DNA from: Actinomadura violacea
Lineage (GTDB): Bacteria; Actinomycetota; Actinomycetes; Streptosporangiales; Streptosporangiaceae
Direction of reading: 5' to 3'
DNA length: 64,000 nucleotides
Assembly: GCF_017573465.1 (NCBI RefSeq)
Contig: NZ_JAGEPF010000047.1
Location: 1 to 64,000, forward strand
Part shown: positions 1 to 8,853 of the stretch, one piece after another
Layout: each line of letters begins with the position of its first letter
Numbering within the stretch: position 1 is the first letter of the stretch
The notes under the pieces: model-generated
What the model was told of the DNA's origin: nothing
Databases searched by the model: none
The model's input: only the letters and a program-made list of their open reading frames with translations
Made by a program: the position numbers and the translations under genes

Positions 1-2023
1 GGCGGGCCAGCCCGCGCGGCGCCGCCGGCGCGGAGCCGACCGGGTGCGCGACCAGCGGCGGCGCGGCGCCGCCCAGCAGCTCGTGCGCCTCGTCCAGCAC
101 CACCAGCGAGTGCGGGACCAGCACGATCGCGGTCGTCCCGCCGTACGGGGACGGCTGCAGCGAGACGCTGATGCCGTGCCGGTCGGCGAGCCGCGCGACG
201 ACGAACAGCCCGAGCCGCTCGGTGTCGACGAGGTCGAACTCCACGGTGCTGGACAGCCGCCGGTTCAGCTCGTCGCGCTCGTCGGGGTCGAGCCCGACGC
301 CGCGGTCGACGATCTCGACGGCCAGCCCGTTGGCGACCGTGTCGAGCTTGACGGTGACCTCGGTGGTCGGCGGGGAGAACGACGCGGCGTTCTCGATCAG
401 CTCGGCGAGCAGGTGGATGACGTCGGCGACGACGGTGCCGGTCACCGCCGCCGCGGACGCGCCGGTCACCTCGACCCGGGTGTAGTCCTCGACCTCGGCG
501 ATCGCGGCGCGGATGACGTCCTCGGCGGACACGGGGTGGTCCCAGGCGCGGACGGTCGGCGAGCCGGACAGGATGACCAGGCCCTCGGCGTGCCTGCGCA
601 TGCGGGTGGTGAGGTGGTCGAGCCGGAACAGGTCGTCCAGTTCCTCGGGGCTGGCGGCGCGGCGCTCCATCTGGTCCAGCAGCCGGAGCTGGCGGTGCAG
701 CAGCGACTGGCTGCGCCACGACAGGTTCACGAACACCCGGTTGATGCTCGCGCGCAGGTCGGCCTCGCCGACCGCGGTACTCACCGCGGTCCGCTGGACG
801 GCGCCGAACGCCTCGCCGACCAGCGCGATCTCGCGGGTGCCGCCGATCACCGGCGGCGGCACCTCGGCCTCCACGTCGACCTTGTCGCCGCGCCGCAGCC
901 GCGCCACCACCCGCGGCAGCCGCTCGTGCGCCAGCTCCTGCGCGGTCCGCTGCAGGTGCCGCAGCTCCTCGGTGATGCGCCGGGCGAACAGCAGCGACAG
1001 CACCACCGACGCCGCGACGGCCAGCAGCCCGAGCCCGCCGATCAGGTAGAAGGCGAGCATGATGCGGCGGCCGGCGGGCTTGACGTCCTTGTTGCTCACC
1101 TGGTCGCCGGCCTTGGCGGCGGCCTGCAGCCAGACCGGGGACAGCGCCGAGATCGTGCCGCGCCACTCGCGCTGGGACGGGGCGAACCCGTTGTCCACCA
1201 CCGCGTTCTCCAGCGCGGTGTAGGCGGTGTACTGCGAGGAGTTCGCCAGGTCCTCCATGATCTTGGAGATCGGGCCGTTCCCGGCGGCGCGGCCGAGCTC
1301 GAAGAACTGGGCGCGGGTGCTCGCCCAGCCGGCGAACGCGGTCCGCTCGTCGGAGCCGAGTGTGCCGCGCCGCAGCCCCGACACCAGGTCGGCCTCGCGC
1401 AGCATGAACTCGCGCGCCCAGTAGTTGTCCAGCAGCGCGTTGGTCTGCTGGTACACCGGGACGGCGTTGACGCTGACCAGCGTGGTGAGCACCCGGATCG
1501 TGCCGTCGATGATCTTGCTGTAGCCGCCGATCGCGCCGAGCGGGGTGGTCCCGTCGATGCTGATCTGTGCGCGCAGCGTCTCCAGCCCGTCGAACGCGCC
1601 GCTGAGCAGGCGGACGCGCCGCTCGACGGAGTCGTCCATCGCGCCGGTGGCGGCCGAGGAGAACGCGGACTTGCGGAACGCGGCGACCTTGGCGTCGGTG
1701 AGCGCGGCCTGCTCCTTGAACCGCGTCGCGTTCGCGGGCTTCTGGCGGGTCAGCGACGCGACGGCCGCGGTGCGCTCCTGCTGCATCGCCTCGATGACGG
1801 TGGTGGCCGGCACCCCGATCTTGTCGTACACCGTCGCGAAGTCGTACCGCTCGAGCGCGTTCGACAGCGTGACGCCGGTCGGGACGAGCCACAGGAGCAG
1901 CAGCGAGGCCAGCGGGACGGCCAGCAGCAGCGCGATCCGGCGCCTGATGCTGCGGGTGCGCGCCCGGCCGGTCCGGATGCGCGGACGCCGCGGCGTCGCG
2001 GGCGCCTCGTCGGGTCCCGTCAC
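1..2023 (-). CDS. Nitrate/nitrite-sensing (NIT) domain histidine kinase, 3' end outside window
   Basis: Membrane sensor kinase of the actinobacterial conservon type. The frame is open from a GTG at 2023, preceded by an AGGGAG ribosome site, to the window edge, so about 674 residues are seen and the C-terminus is missing. After a basic N-terminus comes a membrane segment (about residues 27-45), a periplasmic helical region of about 270 residues resembling NIT domains, a second membrane segment near residue 310, then HAMP-like and kinase regions. The ATPase part shows an N-box (LIENAASFSPP, near residue 543), a G1 motif (DRGVGLDPDE) and a G2-like motif (TERLGLFVVARLA). In this family such kinases usually head an operon with roadblock, DUF742 and small GTPase genes, which would lie to the left of the window. 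The signal sensed here is not known. Confidence 0.85.
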   Translation of the reverse strand, partial: MTGPDEAPATPRRPRIRTGRARTRSIRRRIALLLAVPLASLLLLWLVPTGVTLSNALERYDFATVYDKIGVPATTVIEAMQQERTAAVASLTRQKPANATRFKEQAALTDAKVAAFRKSAFSSAATGAMDDSVERRVRLLSGAFDGLETLRAQISIDGTTPLGAIGGYSKIIDGTIRVLTTLVSVNAVPVYQQTNALLDNYWAREFMLREADLVSGLRRGTLGSDERTAFAGWASTRAQFFELGRAAGNGPISKIMEDLANSSQYTAYTALENAVVDNGFAPSQREWRGTISALSPVWLQAAAKAGDQVSNKDVKPAGRRIMLAFYLIGGLGLLAVAASVVLSLLFARRITEELRHLQRTAQELAHERLPRVVARLRRGDKVDVEAEVPPPVIGGTREIALVGEAFGAVQRTAVSTAVGEADLRASINRVFVNLSWRSQSLLHRQLRLLDQMERRAASPEELDDLFRLDHLTTRMRRHAEGLVILSGSPTVRAWDHPVSAEDVIRAAIAEVEDYTRVEVTGASAAAVTGTVVADVIHLLAELIENAASFSPPTTEVTVKLDTVANGLAVEIVDRGVGLDPDERDELNRRLSSTVEFDLVDTERLGLFVVARLADRHGISVSLQPSPYGGTTAIVLVPHSLVVLDEAHELLGGAAPPLVAHPVGSAPAAPRGLAR

Positions 2024-2306
2024 CGGATCACTCCCTGTGTGTGTGCGTCGCGGAGCTCGTTCCGTCGCCGAGCTGCAAAGGCCCGCAGCATACTGAGTCG
2101 GATTTATCGCTGACCAGGGGTATCAATTGTTATTTATCGGGTGCGTACGCAGTGTGACCTCGGATTCGGGGCGCCATGGGGTTCCGGTGGGAGGTGCTGG
2201 CCGCTTCCGGCTACCGCCGAGGATTGGCAACTCTAGATCTTGTTGGGGGTAAGCCCACATGTCACGCTTCGTGGAATTTGTCCCCCACGCAAACGGAGAC
2301 ACGGTC

Positions 2307-3818
2307 ATGCGCAGAGCCGCGCTCGCCTCCCTCCTGGGGCTCTCGCTCGCCGCCGCCACACTGGCCGCGACCGACGCCCAGGCCGCCGGACCGGACCGGT
2401 CCCGGCTGGCCGAACTCGTGACGCTCAAGGCCGTCCGCGCGCACCAGCTCGACCTGCAGAAGATCGCGGACGCCAACGGCGGCAACCGGGCCGCCGGCCT
2501 GGACGGCAACAAGATCACCATCAAGTACATCGCCGACCAGCTGAAGCGGTACGGCTACCACCCGACCGTCCAGAACTTCTCCTTCGACTACTGGCAGGAG
2601 AACACGCCCGCCACGTTCGCCGAGACCGCGCCGGCGCCGAAGACCTACACCCCCGAGACCGACTTCGCGACGCTGCAGTACTCGGGGAGCGGCGACGTCA
2701 CCGCCGCCGCGACGCCCGTCGACCCGGGGGCGACCGGAACCGGCAGCGGCTGCGAGGCCGGGGACTTCACCGGCTTCACCAAGGGGAACGTCGCGCTGAT
2801 CCAGCGCGGCGGCTGCTTCTTCTCCGTCAAGGCCGACAACGCCATCGCCGCCGGCGCGAGCGCCGTCGTCATCTACCAGCTGCCCGGCGAACCCGGACCG
2901 GTGTCGGGCACCCTCACCACCCCGTACTCGATCCCGGTCGTCGGCCCGACCAACGCGGTCGGCACCGACCTGGTGAAGCAGGCGCAGAACGGCGGCGTGA
3001 CGCTGCACGTCAAGACCGACACCACCGCCGAGAAGCGGCAGGCCGCCAACGTCATCGCCGACACCGGCCGCGGCCGTCCCGACAACGTCGTGGTCGTCGG
3101 CGCGCACAACGACAGCGTCACCGCGGGGCCCGGCATCAACGACGACGGCTCCGGCACCGCGACGCTGCTGGAGATGGCCAAGCAGATCCACAAGCTCGGC
3201 AAGAAGGTCCGCAACCAGGTGCGGTTCGCCTTCTGGGGTGCCGAGGAGGAGGGCCTGCTCGGCTCCCAGTACTACGTCGACAACCTGCCGCAGGCCGAGC
3301 GCGACAAGGTCGCGCTGATGCTCGACTTCGACATGCTCGCCTCGCCGAACTACGTCCGGTTCGTCTACGACGGCGACAACAGCGAGGGCGGCAACAACGT
3401 CGACACCCCGGCCGGGACCGGCGCGATCGAGAAGGCGTTCAACGACCACTTCTCCGGCCGGCACCTCGCCACCGACCCGACCGCGTTCGACGGCCGCTCC
3501 GACTACAACGCCTTCATCACCGCGGGCATCCCGGCCGGCGGCATCTTCACCGGCGCCGAGAAGATCAAGACCCCGGAGCAGGCGAAGGTGTACGGCGGCA
3601 CCGCCGGCGTCGCCTACGACCCCTGCTACCACTCGGTGTGCGACCGCTACGACAACGTGAACCTGCAGGGCTTCGACCAGATGATCGACGCCACCGCGGC
3701 GGTCACCGAGCTGTTCGCGAACAGCACCCTCACCGTCAACGGCAACGCGCTCGCGCGCAAGCACGCGCTCGCGAAGAAGGTCCCGCCGGCCCGCCTCGGC
3801 TCCTACCTCACCCGCTGA
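2307..3818 (+). CDS. Secreted M28 family zinc aminopeptidase with PA domain
   Basis: Predicted extracellular metallo-aminopeptidase of the Streptomyces griseus aminopeptidase type. The ATG at 2307 follows GGAG at 2295-2298 and gives 503 residues starting with a classic signal peptide (MRRAALASLLGLSLAAATLA, cleavage near AQA). An in-frame upstream start would bury this signal. The middle part looks like a protease-associated domain inserted before the catalytic half. The zinc ligands of the family can be seen in order: His in GAHNDS, Asp in INDDGSG, the EEEG glutamates in FWGAEEEG, Asp in LDFDML and His in CYHSVCD. Gene stands alone, facing a convergent methyltransferase across a palindromic repeat. 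It probably releases N-terminal amino acids from peptides outside the cell. Confidence 0.92.
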   Translation: MRRAALASLLGLSLAAATLAATDAQAAGPDRSRLAELVTLKAVRAHQLDLQKIADANGGNRAAGLDGNKITIKYIADQLKRYGYHPTVQNFSFDYWQENTPATFAETAPAPKTYTPETDFATLQYSGSGDVTAAATPVDPGATGTGSGCEAGDFTGFTKGNVALIQRGGCFFSVKADNAIAAGASAVVIYQLPGEPGPVSGTLTTPYSIPVVGPTNAVGTDLVKQAQNGGVTLHVKTDTTAEKRQAANVIADTGRGRPDNVVVVGAHNDSVTAGPGINDDGSGTATLLEMAKQIHKLGKKVRNQVRFAFWGAEEEGLLGSQYYVDNLPQAERDKVALMLDFDMLASPNYVRFVYDGDNSEGGNNVDTPAGTGAIEKAFNDHFSGRHLATDPTAFDGRSDYNAFITAGIPAGGIFTGAEKIKTPEQAKVYGGTAGVAYDPCYHSVCDRYDNVNLQGFDQMIDATAAVTELFANSTLTVNGNALARKHALAKKVPPARLGSYLTR

Positions 3819-3824
3819 CCCCGC

Positions 3825-3887
3825 GTTGACCTGCGGCGTGTCGGCCCCAAAACCGCGGTTTTGAGGCCGACACGCCGCAACTCGACG
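3825..3887. repeat. 63-bp palindromic element, copy 1 (probable bidirectional terminator)
   Basis: Two arms of about 31 nt (left begins GTTGACCTGCGGCGTGTCGG, right ends GCCGACACGCCGCAACTCGA) fold around a central CCGCGG with few mismatches. It lies between the convergent aminopeptidase and methyltransferase genes. A second copy at 12355-12417 matches at 55 of 63 positions by hand alignment and also sits between convergent genes. Confidence 0.8.
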
Positions 3888-3897
3888 AAGGCAGGGG

Positions 3898-4704
3898 TCA
3901 GGGCTTGCGGCCGACGCCGACCAGGAACCAGAAGCGGGACGGGTCGTCCGGCACGTCGCCGGGCGGGTCGGGGCGCCACAGCGGGCCGTGCACGAGACCG
4001 GGATCGAGCAGGTCGAAACCCGTGAAGAAGGCGCCGATCTCCTCGGCGGTGCGCAGCGTCGGCTCGCCCTGGGCGACCGCCTGCCGGTACACCTTCGTGA
4101 CGGCCTCGCCGGTCTCCTGCTTGTGCGTGCCGTGGCTGACGGCCAGATGGCTGCCGGGCGCCAGCGGCGCGGTCAGCTCGGCCAGCACGCCGCCCGGGTC
4201 CTGCTCGTCGGTGATGAAGTGCAGGACGGCGACCAGCAGCAGCCCCACCGGCTCATCGAAGTCGATCATCTTCCGGACGGTCGGGTGGCCGAGGATGTCC
4301 GCGGGGCGGGTCAGGTCCGCCTGGACCACCGCGGCGTTCGGGTCCCCGTCCAGCAGCGCGGTGCTGTGCGCGACCGCCACCGGGTCGCGGTCGACGTAGA
4401 CGACCCGAGCTTCCGGGGCCGTCCCGCGGACGATCTCGTGCACGTTGCCCTGCGTGGGGATGCCCGAGCCGATGTCGAGGAACTGCCGGACGCCGGCCTC
4501 GGCGGCGAGGAACCGCACCGCCCGCACCAGGAACGCCCGGTTCGCCGCCGCGATCGCGCGGGCCTGCGGCTCGATCGCCTCCAGCGTCCGGGCGATGTCG
4601 CGGTCGGCGGAGAAGTTGTGCGCGCCGCCCAGCAGGTAGTCGTAGACGCGCGCGACGCTCGCCCGGCTCGGGTCGATGCCGGTCGCCCAGTCCCGGTCGT
4701 TCAA
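3898..4704 (-). CDS. SAM-dependent methyltransferase, DUF574 family
   Basis: Protein of 268 residues of the actinobacterial DUF574 (methyltransferase 19) family. The N-terminus is typical (IDPSRASVARVYDYLLGGAHNF) and the SAM-binding glycine loop reads FLDIGSGIPTQGN, followed by the acidic residue at the end of strand 2 (VYVDRDPVAV). The start is a TTG at 4704 with an AGGGG ribosome site upstream. The gene lies 40 bases downstream of the PP2C phosphatase on the same strand, so they may be co-transcribed. Substrates of this large family are mostly unknown and none can be inferred here. Confidence 0.9.
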   Translation of the reverse strand: MNDRDWATGIDPSRASVARVYDYLLGGAHNFSADRDIARTLEAIEPQARAIAAANRAFLVRAVRFLAAEAGVRQFLDIGSGIPTQGNVHEIVRGTAPEARVVYVDRDPVAVAHSTALLDGDPNAAVVQADLTRPADILGHPTVRKMIDFDEPVGLLLVAVLHFITDEQDPGGVLAELTAPLAPGSHLAVSHGTHKQETGEAVTKVYRQAVAQGEPTLRTAEEIGAFFTGFDLLDPGLVHGPLWRPDPPGDVPDDPSRFWFLVGVGRKP

Positions 4705-4744
4705 CGGGTCCCCTCTCGTTGTGCGTTCGGCGCGCCCGCGCCGG

Positions 4745-6031
4745 TCAGGTGCCGGTGCGGACGAGCATCACGGTGACGTCGTCGTGGTTCGGCGGGACGA
4801 CGAGCTTGTCGACGACGCCGGCGCAGGCGTCCTCCAGCCGGTCCGCGCCGCCCGCGAGCGCGGCCCGCAGCGCTTCGATGCCGGCCTCCAGGTCGCGGGC
4901 GCGGGTCTCGATCAGCCCGTCGGTGTAGAGCACGAGGGTGGACCCGCCGGGGACGGCCACCCGGGTGTTCTCGTAGTCGGCGCCGTCCAGGCCGAGCGGC
5001 AGGCCCGGCGGCAGGTCGAGGACGGCGCAGCCGCCGCCTGGGTCCAGCAGGACCGGCGGGGGATGCCCGGCGCGGCATATCTCGGCGGTGCCGGACTCGG
5101 TGTCCAGCACGGCGCACGCGCACGTCGCGAACTGGACGGGCCCGATCCCCGGCGCGATGCGGTCCAGCCAGGTGAGGATCTGCGCCGGGTCCTTGCCGAG
5201 CATCGCGAGGGTGCGCGCGGCGGCGCGCAGCTGCACCATGGCCGCGGCGGCGGCCGACCCGTGCCCCATCGCGTCGCCGATGACGAGCGCGATCCGGCCG
5301 GACGGCAGCGGGATGATGTCGCACCAGTCGCCGCCGACGAGGTTGGCCTGCCCGGCGGGCACCGACCGGTGCGCCACCTGCACGCCCGGGACCGCGCCCG
5401 GCGGCAGCGGCAGCAGCCCCGTCTGCAGCGCCCGCGCCGCGGCGTGCTCGCGCTGGTAGCGGCGCGCGCCGTCCAGGCAGCGGGCGGTCAGCGCGGCGAG
5501 CTCCTCGGCGAGGGCGGCGTCGGCGGTGGTGAACGGCCCGGACACCGGCCCGCGCGCGAACACCACGAACCCGAGGACGGTCCCGGCGGCCCGCAGCGGG
5601 ACGAGCAGGAAGTCGCACATGCCGGCCAGCAGCTCGCGGGCGGGCCGCGGCGGCGGCACCCGCGGCTCCAGGACGACGTGCCCTTCCAGCTCGGAGAACC
5701 GCTGCGGCGTCCCGTCGGTGAGGCACGCGGCGCAGGCGGTGCCGGCCGGGAACACCACCATCTCCCCGGCGGGGAACAGCGGCTCGAGGTCGGCGCCGGC
5801 CGCGCCGACCGCGATCCGGCGCGCCTCCACCGCCCGGACGCCGGGCGGGCGCGGCAGCTCGTCGCCGGCGATGAGCTGCTCGGCGACGTACACCCCGGCG
5901 CCGTCGGCGAACCCGCCGAGGGCGACCGCGACCAGGTGCCGCGCGACCCGCTCCATGTCCAGGACGCCGGCCATCCGGGTGCTCGCGGCGCTCAGCAGCC
6001 GGAGCCCTGTGGACTCGGATTCGGCGTTCAC
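4745..6031 (-). CDS. PP2C/SpoIIE-type serine phosphatase with N-terminal GAF-like sensor
   Basis: Protein of 428 residues resembling RsbU-type activators of anti-sigma-factor antagonists. Residues about 10-190 look like a GAF sensor domain, with a Cys pair in ACAACL. The C-terminal half has the SpoIIE/PP2C phosphatase motifs with metal-binding aspartates: VGGDWCDI, IGDAMGHGSAAA, CRAGHPPPVL, YTDGLIE and NHDDVTVMLVR. The GTG start at 6031 has AGGAGG upstream. Such enzymes dephosphorylate STAS antagonists; a STAS protein (28005-28370) and a SigB/SigF-type sigma factor (near 41.1-41.9 kb) occur in the window, but partnership is only a guess. Divergent from polA. Confidence 0.9.
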   Translation of the reverse strand: MNAESESTGLRLLSAASTRMAGVLDMERVARHLVAVALGGFADGAGVYVAEQLIAGDELPRPPGVRAVEARRIAVGAAGADLEPLFPAGEMVVFPAGTACAACLTDGTPQRFSELEGHVVLEPRVPPPRPARELLAGMCDFLLVPLRAAGTVLGFVVFARGPVSGPFTTADAALAEELAALTARCLDGARRYQREHAAARALQTGLLPLPPGAVPGVQVAHRSVPAGQANLVGGDWCDIIPLPSGRIALVIGDAMGHGSAAAAAMVQLRAAARTLAMLGKDPAQILTWLDRIAPGIGPVQFATCACAVLDTESGTAEICRAGHPPPVLLDPGGGCAVLDLPPGLPLGLDGADYENTRVAVPGGSTLVLYTDGLIETRARDLEAGIEALRAALAGGADRLEDACAGVVDKLVVPPNHDDVTVMLVRTGT

Positions 6032-6207
6032 GTCCTACGCCTCCTGCGGGCGCTCGGGTGAATCGTGACGGGGGGCGCTGAACCGTGCAGACATGATCAT
6101 TCCGCGCCTCCGGCGGTCGCCGCAAGACCTTCGCGGAAGGTCCCTCCGCTTTCGCGGGACGGCCCGGCGGCGGCGCCCCGGCGCGCGCGGCTGCGAGGAT
6201 GGGGGCC

Positions 6208-8838
6208 ATGACCGACCGGCCGCGCCTGCTGCTCCTGGACGGCCACTCGCTGGCCTACCGCGCGTTCTACGCCCTGCCGGTCGAGAACTTCAGCACGACG
6301 GCGGGCCAGCCCACCAACGCCGTCTACGGGTTCGCGAACATGCTGGCCAACGCGCTGCGCGACGAGCGCCCGACGCACCTCGCGGTCGCGTTCGACGTCT
6401 CGCGCCGCACGTTCCGCACCGAGGCGTTCCCCGAGTACAAGGCGACGCGGTCGCGCTCGCCCGAGGAGTTCGGGAGCCAGCTCGGGATCCTCGACGACCT
6501 GCTCGGCGCGATGAACGTCCCCGTGCTGCGGGCGCCCGGCTACGAGGCCGACGACGTCATCGCGACGCTCGCCACCAGGGCCGTCGCGGACGGCCTCGAC
6601 GTCCTGGTCGTCACCGGCGACCGTGACGCGCTCCAGCTCGTCTCCGGCGACGTCACCGTCCTGTACTTCTACCGGACGGCGTCGGAGATGATCCGGTACA
6701 CGCCGGAGGCGGTCGAGGCGAAGTACGGCCTGACGCCCGCGCAGTACCCCGACTTCGCGGCGCTGCGCGGCGACCCGTCCGACAACCTGCCGAGCATTCC
6801 CGGCATCGGAGAGAAGACCGCGGCGAAGTGGATCCGCGAGTACGGGTCGCTGGCCGCGCTGCTGGAGCGGGCGGACGAGGTGAAGGGCAAGGCGGGGGAG
6901 CGGCTGCGCGCCGCGCTCGACACGGTCCGGCTGAACCGGCGGCTCACCGAGCTGGTCCGCGACGTCGGCCTTCCCGTGGACGTCGGCGACCTGCGGCGCC
7001 GGCCCTACGACATCGCCGCGTTCACCTCGCTCCTGGACGACCTGGAGTTCCGCAACGCGAGCCTGCGGCAGCGCCTGTTCGCCGCCGACCCGGGCGGCGG
7101 CCGTCCCGAGGAGCCCACCGGGCCGGTGCTGCACGGCCATCAGCTCGGTCCGGACGAGCTGGCGCCGTGGCTCGCGGCCAGGGTGACCGGCCTGGTCGGC
7201 CTCGCCGTCGACTGCACCTGGGCGCGCGGGTCCGGTGGCATCGGGCTGATCGCGCTGGCCACCGCCGACGGGTTCGCCGCCGCGTTCGAGCCGTCCGCGC
7301 TGACCGCCGGAGACGAGGCCGCGTTCGCGCGATGGCTCGCCGACCCGGAGCGTCCCAAGGCCGTCCACGACGCCAAGGCGCTCCTGCGGGTCCTGCCGGA
7401 GCACGGGTGGCGGCTCGGCGGTGCCGCCATCGACACCGCGATGGCCGCCTACCTGCTGCTGCCCGGCCTCGCCGCGTACGGGGTCGCCGACGTCGCCGCC
7501 CGCCACCTCGGCCGCCGCCCGCCCGAAGAGGGCCCGGACGGGCTGATGCTGCAGGCCGTCGCCGTCCTCGACCTGGCCGAGAAGCTCGCCCCCGACCTGG
7601 CGTCCACCGGGATGGACGAGCTGCTCCGCGACGTCGAGCTGCCGCTGTCCGGCCTGCTCGCCCGCGCCGAGCGCACCGGCGTCGCCGTGGACGCCGAAGC
7701 CCTGCACGAGCTGGAACGGCATTTCGCCGACGGGATGGAGCGCGCCGCCGACGACGCCGCCGAGATCGCCGGCCGCCGCTTCAACCCCGGCTCCACCAAG
7801 CAGCTCCAGGAGGTGCTGTTCGGCGAGCTGGGACTGCCGAGGACGAAGAAGATCAAGTCGGGGTACTCCACCGACCTGGACGCGCTGACCTGGCTGGCGA
7901 CGCAGACCGACAACGGTCTCCCGCAGATCCTGCTGCGCCACCGCGACCAGGCCCGGCTGCGCGCGACGGTCGCCGGGCTCGTCCGGGAGGTCGGCGCGGA
8001 CGGCCGCGTCCACACCACGTTCCAGCAGACCGTCGCGGCGACCGGCCGGCTCACCTCCACCGAGCCGAACCTGCAGGTCATCCCCGTCCGCACCGAGGAG
8101 GGCCGGCGGATCCGCCGCGCGTTCCGGCCCGGCGAGGGCTTCGACGCGCTGCTGACCGCCGACTACGGCCAGCTCGAACTGCGCGTCATGGCGCATCTGT
8201 CGCAGGACCCGACGCTGGTCGCGGCGTTCGCGTCCGGCGAGGACCTACACAGCACGATGGCGGCGCGGGTCTTCCAGGTCGCTCCGGAGGCGGTGACCCC
8301 GGACATGCGCCGCAAGATCAAGGCGATGTCCTACGGGCTGGCCTACGGGCTCTCGGCGTTCGGGCTCGCCAAGCAGCTCGGCATCCCGATGGCGGAGGCG
8401 CGCCCGCTGATGGACGCCTACTTCGCGCGGCTCGGCGGCGTCCGCGACTACCTGGAGGAGGTCGTCGCGGAGGCACGCGTCACCGGCTACACCCGCACGC
8501 TCCTCGGCCGCCGCCGCTACCTGCCGCACCTGACCAGCGACAACAGGCAGCGGCGCGAGACGGCCGAGCGGATGGCGCTGAACGCCCCGGTGCAGGGCTC
8601 CGCCGCCGACATCGTCAAGATCGCGATGCTGCGGGTGGACGCGGCGCTCGCCGCCGCCGGGGCGCGCAGCCGGCTGCTGCTGCAGGTCCACGACGAGATC
8701 GTCCTGGAGGTCGCGCCGGGCGAGCACGACGCCGTCCGCGACCTCGTCCGCGACGGGATGACGGCCGCCTACCCGCTCAGCGTCGGCCTGGACGTGGCGA
8801 TCGGCACGGGCGCCGACTGGGCGCAGGCCGCCCACTGA
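6208..8838 (+). CDS. polA: DNA polymerase I
   Basis: Family A DNA polymerase for Okazaki-fragment processing and repair, 876 residues from the ATG at 6208 (a GGGGG stretch precedes it; an ATG three codons upstream is possible). Residues about 1-290 are the 5'-nuclease domain (LLLDGHSLAYRAFYAL, GYEADDVIATLA, VTGDRDALQLV, LPSIPGIGEKTAAKW). The central region has the 3'-5' exonuclease fold but the first acidic motif reads VDCTW rather than DxE, so proofreading is probably absent. The polymerase domain shows motif A (TADYGQLELRVMAHLS), motif B (RRKIKAMSYGLAYGLSAFGL) and motif C (LLLQVHDEIVLEV). Likely the housekeeping enzyme. Confidence 0.96.
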   Translation: MTDRPRLLLLDGHSLAYRAFYALPVENFSTTAGQPTNAVYGFANMLANALRDERPTHLAVAFDVSRRTFRTEAFPEYKATRSRSPEEFGSQLGILDDLLGAMNVPVLRAPGYEADDVIATLATRAVADGLDVLVVTGDRDALQLVSGDVTVLYFYRTASEMIRYTPEAVEAKYGLTPAQYPDFAALRGDPSDNLPSIPGIGEKTAAKWIREYGSLAALLERADEVKGKAGERLRAALDTVRLNRRLTELVRDVGLPVDVGDLRRRPYDIAAFTSLLDDLEFRNASLRQRLFAADPGGGRPEEPTGPVLHGHQLGPDELAPWLAARVTGLVGLAVDCTWARGSGGIGLIALATADGFAAAFEPSALTAGDEAAFARWLADPERPKAVHDAKALLRVLPEHGWRLGGAAIDTAMAAYLLLPGLAAYGVADVAARHLGRRPPEEGPDGLMLQAVAVLDLAEKLAPDLASTGMDELLRDVELPLSGLLARAERTGVAVDAEALHELERHFADGMERAADDAAEIAGRRFNPGSTKQLQEVLFGELGLPRTKKIKSGYSTDLDALTWLATQTDNGLPQILLRHRDQARLRATVAGLVREVGADGRVHTTFQQTVAATGRLTSTEPNLQVIPVRTEEGRRIRRAFRPGEGFDALLTADYGQLELRVMAHLSQDPTLVAAFASGEDLHSTMAARVFQVAPEAVTPDMRRKIKAMSYGLAYGLSAFGLAKQLGIPMAEARPLMDAYFARLGGVRDYLEEVVAEARVTGYTRTLLGRRRYLPHLTSDNRQRRETAERMALNAPVQGSAADIVKIAMLRVDAALAAAGARSRLLLQVHDEIVLEVAPGEHDAVRDLVRDGMTAAYPLSVGLDVAIGTGADWAQAAH

Positions 8839-8853
8839 CGCCCGCCCGCCGGG

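Noticed and set aside
44..2113. Long plus-strand open frame opposite the NIT histidine kinase
   Set aside because: Arg/Gly/Val-rich product without motifs; it is the antisense shadow of the kinase, whose frame carries clear NIT and ATPase motifs.
6128..6142. Small hairpin ACCTTC-GCG-GAAGGT between PP2C and polA
   Set aside because: Only 6 bp of stem in a divergent promoter; could be chance in GC-rich DNA.
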